Made by a program: the position numbers and the translations under genes. Below, piece after piece: positions 16,158-24,524 of a stretch of DNA of 64,000 nucleotides. Each line of letters starts with the position of its first letter. The stretch's first letter is position 1. The notes under the pieces are model-generated. The model did not search any database. It was not told the origin of the DNA and worked only from the letters and a program-made list of their open reading frames with translations. This DNA is from Hyphomicrobiales bacterium (lineage in GTDB: Bacteria > Pseudomonadota > Alphaproteobacteria > Rhizobiales > Beijerinckiaceae). The DNA is taken from the NCBI GenBank assembly GCA_027489955.1, contig JAIXYZ010000013.1, positions 372,001 through 436,000 of the forward strand, read 5' to 3'.

Positions 16158-17103
16158 TCCCGTGGCGCAACCCCATCCCCAGCGCCGGTCGAAGGCGGTG
16201 GACGTCGCCGACATCGGGCGCGTCATCGCGGAGGCCCTGGCCGACGGCGGCAGCGTCTGCATCGGCGGCCTTCTCAAGCAGGGCCGACCGGTCGCGCTGG
16301 TGCGGGAGGTGATCCGCGCCGGGCGCAAGGGGCTGAAGCTCTTCTCCTCGCCGGCCTCGGGCTACGATGTCGATCTGCTCATCGCTGCCGGCTGCGTCGC
16401 CGAAACGTACCTGCCGGTCGTGACCCTCGAGCACCGGTTCTGCCCGTTCTTCCGCGACGCGGTCGAGCGCAACACGATCAAGGCCCATGCCGTCGACGCT
16501 CTGACCGTCGTCGGCGGGCTGATGGCGACGACCAACGGCGTCCCGTACCAGCCCGTGACGGCATGGGCCGGTTCGGACGTCATCGACCTCAACCCGCTGA
16601 TCGCCCGGACCACATGCCCGTTCGACGGCACGCCGCTCTTCGCCGTCCAGGCGATCCGCCCGGACGTGGCGCTCATCCACGCCCAGGAAGCGGACGAGTT
16701 CGGCAACATCCGGCATCTGTCGACCATGACCTACGCCGATGCCCTCATCGCGCGCGCGTCCCGCACGGTGATCGTCAGCGTCGACCGCATCGTGCCGGCC
16801 GAGAAAATCCTGGCCGATCCGACCGGCACCACGATACCGGGCTTCTACGTCGACCACGTCGTGCAGATCCCCTTCGGCGCGCATCCCACGGCGAGCTTCC
16901 CGAACTACAGCGTCGACGAGGAATTCATCGACGCGTTCGCGGATATCGGCGACGCGGTCCGCAAGGACCCGAACCGGCGCGACGCCGTCGAGGCCTATCT
17001 CGACCGCCATGTGCGCGATCCCAGGGACCCGTTCGACTACCTCGACGCCGTGGGGGGCTATCGCCGCCTGTCCGCACTCGAAGACGAGGCGCGATTCATA
17101 TGA
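16147..17103 (+). CDS. CoA-transferase subunit A (glutaconate CoA-transferase / IpdA type)
   Basis: A 318-residue alpha subunit of a family I CoA-transferase. GSVCIGGLLKQGRPVALVRE gives the glycine-rich N-terminal CoA region; FSSPASGYDVDLLIAAGCV and ALIHAQEADEFGNIRHLST are typical of GctA-like subunits. It resembles glutaconate CoA-transferase A and the IpdA subunit of steroid ring hydrolase, so either CoA transfer or C-C hydrolysis of a cyclic beta-diketone-like CoA ester is possible. It overlaps the upstream ligase by 11 nt and the B subunit by 4 nt (ATGA). Confidence 0.82.
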   Translation: MFPDPVAQPHPQRRSKAVDVADIGRVIAEALADGGSVCIGGLLKQGRPVALVREVIRAGRKGLKLFSSPASGYDVDLLIAAGCVAETYLPVVTLEHRFCPFFRDAVERNTIKAHAVDALTVVGGLMATTNGVPYQPVTAWAGSDVIDLNPLIARTTCPFDGTPLFAVQAIRPDVALIHAQEADEFGNIRHLSTMTYADALIARASRTVIVSVDRIVPAEKILADPTGTTIPGFYVDHVVQIPFGAHPTASFPNYSVDEEFIDAFADIGDAVRKDPNRRDAVEAYLDRHVRDPRDPFDYLDAVGGYRRLSALEDEARFI

Positions 17104-17870
17104 GCAGGCCTTACTCCACCGGCGAGCTTCTGGCCGTCCTCCTCTCCCGTGACCTGCAGGACGGGGAGACGGGCGCGGCCGGGGCGGCGGCCCTCATCCC
17201 TATGGCTGCGATCCTGCTCGCGCGTGCCAGCCACGCGCCGAACATGCAGATCGCCGGCGAGATGTTCGTCAATCCGTATCCGAAGGTGCTCTCGTCCTCG
17301 ATGCTGGACGACCGGGCTCTGGGGAAGTGCGAGGCTGCGGAGACGTTCGTCGAACTGTTCGGCCATTCCCACCGCGGCCTGGACTTCTTCTTCCACAGCG
17401 GCCTGCAATACGACCAGTACGGCAACGTCAATCTGCATTGCATCGGTCCTTGGGACCGGCCGCAGGTCCGGGGCCCGGGAGCGGCGAACTTCTCTTACGC
17501 CATCCGTTCCAGGCGCTTCTACATCTGCGCCCTTGACCACTCGCCGCGCTCCTTCGTCGAGCGGGTCGATTTCCTCACGATCCCCGGCAATCTCTCCGGC
17601 CCCGAAAGCCGTCGCGCAGCGGGGCTGACCCACCAGGGACCGCGCTACGTCCTCACGCCGTTCTGCGTTTTCGACTTCGACGAAGTCACTCTGAAGATGA
17701 GGCTGATGTCTCTTCACCCCGGCGTGACCCTCGACGAAGTCGTTTCAAGGACAGGATTCGCATTCGATACGCGTGCGGACCTGAGCGAAACCAAGACGCC
17801 CACCGACGACGAGCTGCATCTGCTTCGGACGATCGTCGATCCGGGCGGATCACTGAAGTCCATCAACTAG
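17100..17870 (+). CDS. CoA-transferase subunit B (GctB / IpdB type)
   Basis: A 256-residue beta subunit, coupled to subunit A by an ATGA overlap. STGELLAVLLSRDLQDGETG starts the protein; NMQIAGEMFVNPYPKV carries a Glu where family I enzymes place the residue that forms the glutamyl-CoA thioester, although I judge this from context only. The segment QYDQYGNVNLHCIG and the C-terminal FCVFDFDEVTLKMRLMSLHPGV fit the family. With subunit A it probably moves CoA to or from a dicarboxylate, or hydrolyses a ring. The TRAP transporter starts 47 bp downstream, so ligase, transferase and transporter probably share a transcript. Confidence 0.82.
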   Translation: MSRPYSTGELLAVLLSRDLQDGETGAAGAAALIPMAAILLARASHAPNMQIAGEMFVNPYPKVLSSSMLDDRALGKCEAAETFVELFGHSHRGLDFFFHSGLQYDQYGNVNLHCIGPWDRPQVRGPGAANFSYAIRSRRFYICALDHSPRSFVERVDFLTIPGNLSGPESRRAAGLTHQGPRYVLTPFCVFDFDEVTLKMRLMSLHPGVTLDEVVSRTGFAFDTRADLSETKTPTDDELHLLRTIVDPGGSLKSIN

Positions 17871-17917
17871 AAGAAGCGTCGAAAAGCCTAGCACAACACA
17901 AATGGGAGGAATCCGAT

Positions 17918-18958
17918 ATGAATCTCGTGAAACGCATTGCCCTGGTCGCGGGCTTCCTGGCGGCCGTCCTGCATGGTGCCGGCCAGGCTCAGGCCCAGAC
18001 CCCGGCACAGCCGCAGATCACCATCCGGTACGCGGACCAGTTCCCGCCCCGGCACCTTCTGTCCCGCCTGTCGGGCCAGGCCTTCAAGCAGCTCATCGAG
18101 GAGCGCAGCAACGGCCGCGTGAAGGTCAACCTGTTCCCGGGCGAGCAGCTCGCCAAGGCCGCAGGCATGCTTGATGCGGTCAAGAACGGGATCGCCGACA
18201 TCGGAACGGTCGGGACCGTGTACATCACGGACCGCATGCCGCTCACCAGCGCGATCGAGCTGCCCGGCCTTTTCGAGAATGCCGTTCCCGGCAGCAAGTC
18301 GGGCCTCGAACTGGCCCAGAACTTCCTCCTGGAGCGGGAATATCTGCCGAACGGCGTCCGTCCCCTGTGGTTCCTGGCCATCCCGCCCTACCAGCTGATG
18401 TTCACCAAGAACAACCAGCTCACCTCCATGGCCAACCTGTCCGGCCAGAAGCTGCGGGCCTCGGGCGCGGTCAGCGAGTTCGTTGCCAAGGTGCTCGACG
18501 CCGTGCCGGTGCGCATGTCGGCGGGTGACCTCTATCTGGGTCTCCAGCGCGGCACCGTGGACGGTGCGATCTACAATCCCCCGAGCGTGTTCGCGTACAA
18601 GATCGAGGAACTGCTGGGCTCGGTCACCACCAACGCCAGCCTCGGCTCGGCGACCTTCGTGGGCGTGATCAACGAGAACTTCTGGAAGGGCCTGCCGGAG
18701 GATATCCGCCAGCTGATCGTCCAGGTCTCGAATGAGGTGAACGTGAAGATGGCCGAGGGCTTCCAGGCGGACAACGACGCGTCCTACGAGAAGCTGAAGT
18801 CTCTCGGCGTGAAGCTTGTCGAGCTGTCTCCCCAGATGCAGCAGGAATTCGCCAAGCGCCTCCTCGATGTCGAGAAGGCCTGGGTCGCCCAGATGAAGAC
18901 CCGTGGCCTGGCCGCCGAGCAGACCCTCGAGCTCTACCGCTCCTACCTCAAGAAGTGA
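17918..18958 (+). CDS. TRAP transporter substrate-binding protein, DctP family
   Basis: A 346-residue periplasmic binding protein for a tripartite ATP-independent transporter. The signal peptide is MNLVKRIALVAGFLAAVL with cleavage expected after AQA near residue 27. The mature domain opens with ITIRYADQFPPRH. The highly conserved DctP arginine lies in NLSGQKLRASGAVSEFVAKV, where it pairs with the substrate carboxylate. A strong GGGAGGAA lies 6 nt ahead of the ATG. DctP proteins bind organic anions; given the adjacent ligase and CoA-transferase the cargo is probably the substrate of this locus. The permease genes follow directly. Confidence 0.94.
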   Translation: MNLVKRIALVAGFLAAVLHGAGQAQAQTPAQPQITIRYADQFPPRHLLSRLSGQAFKQLIEERSNGRVKVNLFPGEQLAKAAGMLDAVKNGIADIGTVGTVYITDRMPLTSAIELPGLFENAVPGSKSGLELAQNFLLEREYLPNGVRPLWFLAIPPYQLMFTKNNQLTSMANLSGQKLRASGAVSEFVAKVLDAVPVRMSAGDLYLGLQRGTVDGAIYNPPSVFAYKIEELLGSVTTNASLGSATFVGVINENFWKGLPEDIRQLIVQVSNEVNVKMAEGFQADNDASYEKLKSLGVKLVELSPQMQQEFAKRLLDVEKAWVAQMKTRGLAAEQTLELYRSYLKK

Positions 18959-19015
18959 CCCCGAGGGCGGCCCCGGCATCTGGCCGGGGCCGTCCCCAGA
19001 TCGGAGGGATCAGGC

Positions 19016-19507
19016 ATGCGCGGCTACGTTCACCGAACGCTCGACCTGCTCGACAGGCTGACGCTTGCGCTCGCGCAGGCGAGCATCGTGATCATGATGC
19101 TGCTGATCAGCGCCGATGCGATCGGACGCTACCTGGTCTCGCGGCCCATCCAGGGCACGTTCGAGGTCACGACCTACTACCTGATGGTCGTCCTGACGTA
19201 TCTCGGCATCCCCATCATGTATACCAAGGGTCGCCATATCAAACTCGATATCCTTGGAAAGTGGAGCCACAACCGCTTCATCGAGATGTTCCGCTCGGCC
19301 ATCATTCTCGCCGTAATGGGTTTCATCACCTGGCATGCCTCGATCGAAGCCTTCGGCAAATTCCGGGCCGGCGATACGACGTTCGGCATCATCCAGTTCC
19401 CGCTCTACTGGAGCTATGTCTGGTTTCCCATCGGGTGCGGGCTCCTGTCCTTACGCATCCTGAGCGACCTCTTCTTCCATCGCGAGCGGGAGACCGGCCA
19501 TGACTGA
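19016..19507 (+). CDS. TRAP transporter small permease subunit (DctQ)
   Basis: A 163-residue membrane protein with four predicted helices, the standard DctQ design. IVIMMLLISADAIGRYLVSR gives helix 1 with the family's (D/N)xxxR motif; TTYYLMVVLTYLGIPIMYTK contains helix 2, followed by GRHIKLDIL, the G-x-H-x-x-x-D motif typical of DctQ. GGAGGGA lies upstream of the ATG. The reading frame overlaps dctM by 8 nt. It forms the membrane complex with the large permease. Confidence 0.92.
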   Translation: MRGYVHRTLDLLDRLTLALAQASIVIMMLLISADAIGRYLVSRPIQGTFEVTTYYLMVVLTYLGIPIMYTKGRHIKLDILGKWSHNRFIEMFRSAIILAVMGFITWHASIEAFGKFRAGDTTFGIIQFPLYWSYVWFPIGCGLLSLRILSDLFFHRERETGHD

Positions 19508-20795
19508 CATCGCCCTGCTCACGATCGGCTTTCTCTTCTTTCTGCTCCTCATCGAGGTTCCGGTTGCGTTTGCCATGCTCATCGCCGGCGTGGTGGGCAT
19601 CTATGCGGCCGGCGGGATGGCGCCGCTCATCGGGGTCGCGAAGCTCGCGCCATACGAGCACGTCATGAATTACTCGATCTCGACGCTGCCGATGTTCGTC
19701 CTGATGGGCGAATTCCTGTCGGCCGGCCGCTTCACCCGGGACCTGTTCGACGCCTCGAACCGCTGGCTCGGCGCCATCAAGGGCGGCGTCCTCTATTCGT
19801 CCCTGGCTGGCGGCGTGATGCTGTCGGCGATCACCGGGTCCAGCACCGCGGCCGCCGCGATGCTCGCCTCCTCGTCCTACCCGGAGATGAGAAGGCTCGG
19901 CTACGACAGCGGCTTTGCCTGCGCCGCCGTGGCCATCATCGGGACGCTGGCGATCATGCTCCCGCCGAGCCTGGCGCTGGTGATCTACGGGATCTTCACG
20001 GAGACGTCCGTCGGCGCGCTGTTCCTGGCAGGCGTCGTGCCGGGGATCGTCACGGCCGTCGGCTATGCGCTGGCGATCTACTTCATCATCCGGCGCAAGC
20101 CCTCGCTCGCGCCGGATACCGTGCCGCTCCAGTCGCTCCGCTACCGGATCGAGGGCCTGAAGGGGATCTGGCCGATCATCCTCCTGATGATGCTGATCGT
20201 GTTCGCCATCTATTCGGGCGCCATCACCACCACAGAGGTCGGCGCCGTCGGCGCATTCGCCGCCCTTCTGATCTGTGTCTTCATGGGGCGCATGGGCTGG
20301 CGCGAATTCCTGCAGGCAACCAGATCGGCCACCATGCATTCGGTGATGATCCTGACGATCATCGCGTTCTCGGCGGTATTCGGCATCTTCCTGACGATGA
20401 CCGGCACGACGCAGGCGCTGATCCAGTTCGTGCAGGATGCGCATATCCCAGCGCCGATGGTCCTCGCCTTCGTCATCCTGCTGCTGCTGGTCCTGGGGTT
20501 CTTCCTCGATCAGACCGCCGTGCTGGTGCTGACCCTGCCGCTGACGTTTCCGCTGCTCACCGAGCTCGGCTACCACCCCGTCTGGCTCGGCATCATCTAC
20601 GTCAAGACCTGCGAGATCGGGATGGTGACGCCGCCAATGGGCATCAACATCTTCGTGGTCTCGTCGACGACGCATGTTCCGCCGAGCGCGATCTTCCGGG
20701 CCATCTGGCCGTTCGTCGGAATGGAACTGCTCATCCTTCTCGTCCTGATTCTGTTTCCGGCCCTGTCCCTGTGGGTGCCCGGGCTGGCGAAGTAG
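19500..20795 (+). CDS. TRAP transporter large permease subunit (DctM)
   Basis: A 431-residue integral membrane protein with about 12 hydrophobic segments that forms the ion-coupled channel. LPMFVLMGEFLSAGRFTRDLF is the conserved region after the first helices. GGVMLSAITGSSTAAAAMLAS is the first scaffold loop with the GSS/T signature, and CEIGMVTPPMGINIFVVSS near the C-terminus is the matching inverted-repeat loop (TPPxGxN). It closes the catabolic locus on this side. A GCCGGC-N10-GCCGGC stem follows the stop at about 20801, but with no T-run. Confidence 0.93.
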   Translation: MTDIALLTIGFLFFLLLIEVPVAFAMLIAGVVGIYAAGGMAPLIGVAKLAPYEHVMNYSISTLPMFVLMGEFLSAGRFTRDLFDASNRWLGAIKGGVLYSSLAGGVMLSAITGSSTAAAAMLASSSYPEMRRLGYDSGFACAAVAIIGTLAIMLPPSLALVIYGIFTETSVGALFLAGVVPGIVTAVGYALAIYFIIRRKPSLAPDTVPLQSLRYRIEGLKGIWPIILLMMLIVFAIYSGAITTTEVGAVGAFAALLICVFMGRMGWREFLQATRSATMHSVMILTIIAFSAVFGIFLTMTGTTQALIQFVQDAHIPAPMVLAFVILLLLVLGFFLDQTAVLVLTLPLTFPLLTELGYHPVWLGIIYVKTCEIGMVTPPMGINIFVVSSTTHVPPSAIFRAIWPFVGMELLILLVLILFPALSLWVPGLAK

Positions 20796-21400
20796 CGCGC
20801 CGGCAATCGAATCGGCCGGCAGATCCCGCCGCCTGCGCCCGACGCGGCCGGAGGCGGTCCCGACCGTGGTATCGGCGGTCGCAAGAGGCCGGGCCGGGGG
20901 GCGCCGTTCCCGAGTCGGCGGCGCCTGTGCCCGGAATCTGCGGAAGACCGTCCCGGCGCCGTCTGCAAGGAGCCTCGGGCCGCTGATTCCGCTCGGGCGC
21001 CATGGGCCGGCGAGCGCTGTCGAATCGAGGTCGCAACAAGGCAGAGCGCGGGCGCACCTCACGCGAGCGTGAGCGGCGGCCTTCCCGACATGGTTTAAAA
21101 TGTCTTTACGTTTCAGCCGGTTACGCGGGCATCTCGTGCCCAATGTCGTGGCGTTTGTGCAACACGACCCTGAAAACGCCCCGTCCTTGCCCCGTTTTGG
21201 GCATCCCGCGGTTGATCGGGAAGGCTTGCTGGATATGGTGGCGATGCGACGGGGGCGTCCCGGTCGTACCGCTTCGTGCAATTTCCTCGAGGGAAGGAGC
21301 GCGAAGACCGGGAAAAGGGAAGGCTTACGGGTGGGCCAGAGGTCCGGCCCGCCGAGTTAAAACCCGCTCCCGATAGGGTCTCGAAACTTTGGAGGTCAAT
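20796..21400. other. 605-bp non-coding spacer before porin 1
   Basis: No credible gene is visible on either strand; the short open frames have the codon pattern of GC-rich noise. The first 300 bp are very GC-rich. A short AT-rich island at 21093-21115 (TGGTTTAAAATGTCTTTACG) is the most promoter-like part. A strong ribosome site GGAGG at 21391 serves porin 1. A long 5' leader is likely given the distance from this island to the porin start. Confidence 0.5.
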
Positions 21401-22693
21401 ATGAAGCTCGTGAAGAGCCTTCTCCTCGGTTCGGTGGCGGGTCTCGCCGCTGTCGCCGGGGCTCAGGCTGCGGATCTTCCGTCGAAGAAGGCCGCGCCGG
21501 TTGAGTACGTTCGTGTCTGCTCCGCTTATGGCGCAGGCTTCTTCTTCATCCCGGGCACCGACACCTGCCTTCGCGTTGGTGGTCGTGTCCGCGCTGAGTA
21601 TCGCTGGCAGGAAGCTTTCGGTCGCGCCGATAACGCTTCGGGCTTCCGCGCTCGCGGTCGTCTGAACATCGACGCTCGTACGCAGACCGCCTACGGCACC
21701 CTGCGCACGTTCTTCCGCTACGAGCTGACGGGCAACCGCGGCGTGTACGGCGCCGAGACGTCGGTGCTCGACAAGGCCTTCATCCAGTTCGCTGGTATCA
21801 CGGCCGGTCGCGCTCAGTCGTTCTTCGACTTCTACGCCCACGACTACGACTGGCGCGCTGACCTGCGCGCGTCCGACGTGACCACCCAGAACCTCCTCGC
21901 CTACACGGCGACGTTCGGTGGCGGCTTCTCGGCCACGATCTCGATCGAGGACCAGACGCAGCGTCAGACGGCCCAGGCCGGCTTCGGCAACGTGATCGCC
22001 TACGGCGGCACCCGCATGCCCGACATCGTCGCGAACCTCCGCGTCGACCAGGCTTGGGGTTCGGCCCAGATCGCCGGTGCCGTGCACCAGCTGTTCGCCA
22101 CCAACCGCGTCCCGGCTGGTCTCGCCAACACTGGCGCGTTCGTCGACACCGAGTACGGCTTCGCCCTCACCGGCGGTGTCAAGCTGAACCTGCCGATGCT
22201 CGCCGCTGGCGATACCCTCTGGCTGCAGGCTTCGTACTCCGAAGGCGCTCTGTCGTATGTCGGCGGCGCTCCGAACAACTTCGGCGGCGTTCTCATCCGT
22301 CACGCGGATGGCTATGTCGACGCGTTCGGCAACGTCAAGAAGACGAAGGCCTACTCCATCGCGGGTGCCTTCCTCCACTACTGGACCCCGTCGGTCCGTC
22401 AGGCTCTCTTCGCTTCGTACGCTCGCTATGACTACGCGGCGTCGGTGGAGACCCCGGTCAACGCTCTCGGTATCGCTCCGGCGCTCGCGCTGCGCGACAC
22501 CTCCGAGTGGAAGGTCGGCTCGAACCTGATCTGGTCGCCGGTGCGTGACTTCGACATCGGCGTCGAGGTGTTCTACACCCGCGTCGACCCGAAGGGCCGT
22601 CAGTTCACCAACAACCCGAACCAGCTCGGTACGGTCACTGTTGGTCACGAGGACCAGTTCGACGTCCGTCTGCGCTTCCAGCGCGACTTCTGA
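21401..22693 (+). CDS. Porin (Porin_2 family), paralogue 1
   Basis: A 430-residue outer-membrane trimeric porin of the alphaproteobacterial Porin_2 family, a general diffusion channel. The signal peptide is MKLVKSLLLGSVAGLAAVAG with cleavage after AQA; the mature protein starts ADLPSKKAAPVEYVRVC, the family hallmark, and two early cysteines probably form a disulfide. It ends in a beta strand with terminal Phe (RLRFQRDF), the outer-membrane assembly signal. The ATG at 21401 has GGAGG 5 nt upstream. Codon choice differs from the neighbours: many GCT, GGT and CGT codons instead of GCC, GGC and CGC, which suggests very high expression. Confidence 0.96.
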   Translation: MKLVKSLLLGSVAGLAAVAGAQAADLPSKKAAPVEYVRVCSAYGAGFFFIPGTDTCLRVGGRVRAEYRWQEAFGRADNASGFRARGRLNIDARTQTAYGTLRTFFRYELTGNRGVYGAETSVLDKAFIQFAGITAGRAQSFFDFYAHDYDWRADLRASDVTTQNLLAYTATFGGGFSATISIEDQTQRQTAQAGFGNVIAYGGTRMPDIVANLRVDQAWGSAQIAGAVHQLFATNRVPAGLANTGAFVDTEYGFALTGGVKLNLPMLAAGDTLWLQASYSEGALSYVGGAPNNFGGVLIRHADGYVDAFGNVKKTKAYSIAGAFLHYWTPSVRQALFASYARYDYAASVETPVNALGIAPALALRDTSEWKVGSNLIWSPVRDFDIGVEVFYTRVDPKGRQFTNNPNQLGTVTVGHEDQFDVRLRFQRDF

Positions 22694-22747
22694 TCTCTTT
22701 CCAGAGATCCGAGTTCGGGAAACCCCGGCCGCAAGGCCGGGGTTTTT
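22692..22747 (+). terminator. Double stem-loop terminator after porin 1
   Basis: A first hairpin GATCTCT-TTCC-AGAGATC (22692-22709) starts at the stop codon. It is followed by CCCCGGCC-GCAA-GGCCGGGG (22723-22742) and a TTTTT run, a classic intrinsic terminator. Confidence 0.9.
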
Positions 22748-22997
22748 CGTTTGGGCTCCGCGTCCGTGCCAGACGCGCGGATGGCCGGTCCGCCAGTGCC
22801 CCCTTCGCATCCCCCGGCCTTCACGGAAGCTCTAGATGGGAGCACCCATCGCCTCGCTGCCGGCCAAGGCTTCACCACCCGCGTCATGCGCGATCGGCCG
22901 CCCGCGGCGTGGACGAGTCGCCGGCCAAGCCTGCCTGTGGGGATGCCCGCTTTCGCGCCAGCCCTGCCGATTATGCGAGGCTAAAAATGCATCAACC

Positions 22998-23018
22998 GGC
23001 GCTCAAAAATTGAGCGCC
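22998..23018. promoter_or_regulatory. Perfect hairpin/palindrome in the porin 1 - porin 2 spacer
   Basis: Nine-base arms GGCGCTCAA and TTGAGCGCC flank AAA. The element is bracketed by two ATGCAT hexamers (22987-22992 and 23019-23024). It lies 185 bp before porin 2 in a spacer of 509 bp (22694-23202) that otherwise shows no gene; an AT-rich stretch at about 23020-23080 after it could hold the porin 2 promoter. It may be an operator or a leader stem-loop; the lack of a T-run argues against a terminator. Confidence 0.5.
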
Positions 23019-23202
23019 ATGCATAAGTATCCACCAAGTAAATACGTCAAGATGACCTTGTTGTTGTGGATTCGTCACACCGAGTCTGCTGCGTGCATGC
23101 TTGGACGCCCATGATGTCGTCGATGTATTGCGGTGCAGCACCGTTTCCTTATGGTCGTGAAACCCAAGGTCGGTCACGCCGGCCCAATAGCGGGAGATTG
23201 GA

Positions 23203-24447
23203 ATGGGTTTCGGTCGTTCGATTCTTTTAGCTTCCTGTGCGGCACTTGCGCCGGTCGCGGCCAGCGCCGCTGATCTGCCGTCCCGCAAGGCGGCGCCCGT
23301 CGAGTACGTGCGCATCTGCTCGGTGCACGGCGAGGGCTTCTTTTACATTCCCGGCACGCAGACCTGCATCCAGATCGGCGGGCGTGTCCGCGCCGAGTAC
23401 CGGTATGTCGACCCCAAGGGCGCGTTCCCGGGCCTCGGCCGCGCCAACGACGCCATCGGTTTCCGGGCGCTCGGCCGCCTAAACATCGATGCCCGCACGC
23501 AGACCGAATACGGCACGCTGCGCACCTATATCCGCTACGAGCTGACCGGCGATCGCGGCAATTACGGCGCCCCGGGCTTCTCCGTCGTCGACAAGGCCTT
23601 CATACAGTTCGCCGGCATCACGGCGGGCCGCGTCCAGTCGTTCTTCGACTTCTACGCCAATGACTGGAACTACTCGACCGGCATCCTGGGCGGCTTCGGC
23701 TCCGATTCCGGCAACAGCAACGTGCTGGCCTACACCGCCACGTTCGGCGGCGGCTTCTCGGCGACGATCTCGCTCGAGGACGGCACGATCCGCGAGGTCA
23801 ACTCCGCGGCTTACGGCCGGGCGGGCACCCGCGCCCCGGACCTGGTCGGCAACCTGCTGTACGAAGGCGGCTGGGGTAACGCCCAGCTCTCCGCCGCGGT
23901 GCACCAGCTGCGCTCCATTGCCCGCACGCCGATCGGCAACTTCGTCGACACCGAGTATGGCTTTGCCATCCAGGGCGGCGTGAAGATCAACCTGCCGATG
24001 CTGGCGGCCGGCGACGTCCTGTGGCTGCAGGGCGCCTATGCCGACGGCGCGGTGAGCTATCTCGGCGTCACCGGCAACCTCGCGGCCGGCAAGGTCGCCG
24101 CCTTCGCCACCGACGCTCTGGTCATCGGCAACGGCCTGTCGACGACCAAGGGCTGGAGCGCCACCGCGGCCTTCACCCATTACTGGACCCCGAGCTTCCG
24201 CTCGTCGATCCTCGGCAACTACACCTATCTCGACTACTCGCGTCTTGCGGCCCCGGTCGCGGTCGACACGCGCGTCCTGACCGGCGTGCTCCAGACGGTG
24301 TGGTCGCCGGTGACCAACTTCGACATCGGCCTCGAGCTGGCCTATACGCGCCTCGATCCGAAGGGCGTCCAGGTCATCCTCCCGCAGCTCATCAAGAGCT
24401 CGGACGACATCCTCGAAGCACGCCTGCGCTTCCAGCGCGACTTCTGA
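23203..24447 (+). CDS. Porin (Porin_2 family), paralogue 2
   Basis: A 414-residue paralogue of the preceding porin. The signal peptide MGFGRSILLASCAALAPVAA is cleaved after ASA, giving the mature start ADLPSRKAAPVEYVRIC. Both proteins share the strand SVVDKAFIQFAGITAGR-like segment and the C-terminal RLRFQRDF, but the loops differ, for example YVDPKGAFPGLGRANDAIG here, so permeability probably differs. GGGAG lies 6 nt before the ATG. Codon use is the ordinary C/G-ending pattern of the genome, unlike porin 1, so this copy is probably less strongly expressed or separately regulated. The long spacer and the separate terminators indicate independent transcripts. Confidence 0.95.
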   Translation: MGFGRSILLASCAALAPVAASAADLPSRKAAPVEYVRICSVHGEGFFYIPGTQTCIQIGGRVRAEYRYVDPKGAFPGLGRANDAIGFRALGRLNIDARTQTEYGTLRTYIRYELTGDRGNYGAPGFSVVDKAFIQFAGITAGRVQSFFDFYANDWNYSTGILGGFGSDSGNSNVLAYTATFGGGFSATISLEDGTIREVNSAAYGRAGTRAPDLVGNLLYEGGWGNAQLSAAVHQLRSIARTPIGNFVDTEYGFAIQGGVKINLPMLAAGDVLWLQGAYADGAVSYLGVTGNLAAGKVAAFATDALVIGNGLSTTKGWSATAAFTHYWTPSFRSSILGNYTYLDYSRLAAPVAVDTRVLTGVLQTVWSPVTNFDIGLELAYTRLDPKGVQVILPQLIKSSDDILEARLRFQRDF

Positions 24448-24474
24448 CGAGAGACGCCCCCGCGTCAGAGAGGA

Positions 24475-24506
24475 AGCCCCGGCCGCCGGCCGGGGCTTTT
24501 TTTTTT
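24475..24506 (+). terminator. Intrinsic terminator after porin 2
   Basis: Ten-base arms AGCCCCGGCC and GGCCGGGGCT with loop GCC, then a run of ten T residues. It lies between convergent genes and only 18 bp from the stop of the minus-strand hydrolase gene. Confidence 0.95.
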
Positions 24507-24524
24507 AAGGCGCGGGGCGTGGCT

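Noticed and set aside
19389-21281. A 630-codon minus-strand frame across dctM and the spacer before porin 1
   Set aside because: Low-complexity Arg/Asp/His composition, no ribosome site, and full overlap with a clear DctM gene.
20796-21400. Small protein gene in the porin 1 leader (for example 21002-21376)
   Set aside because: No ribosome binding site, Arg/Ser/Pro-rich product, no motif, and codon positions show no coding bias.
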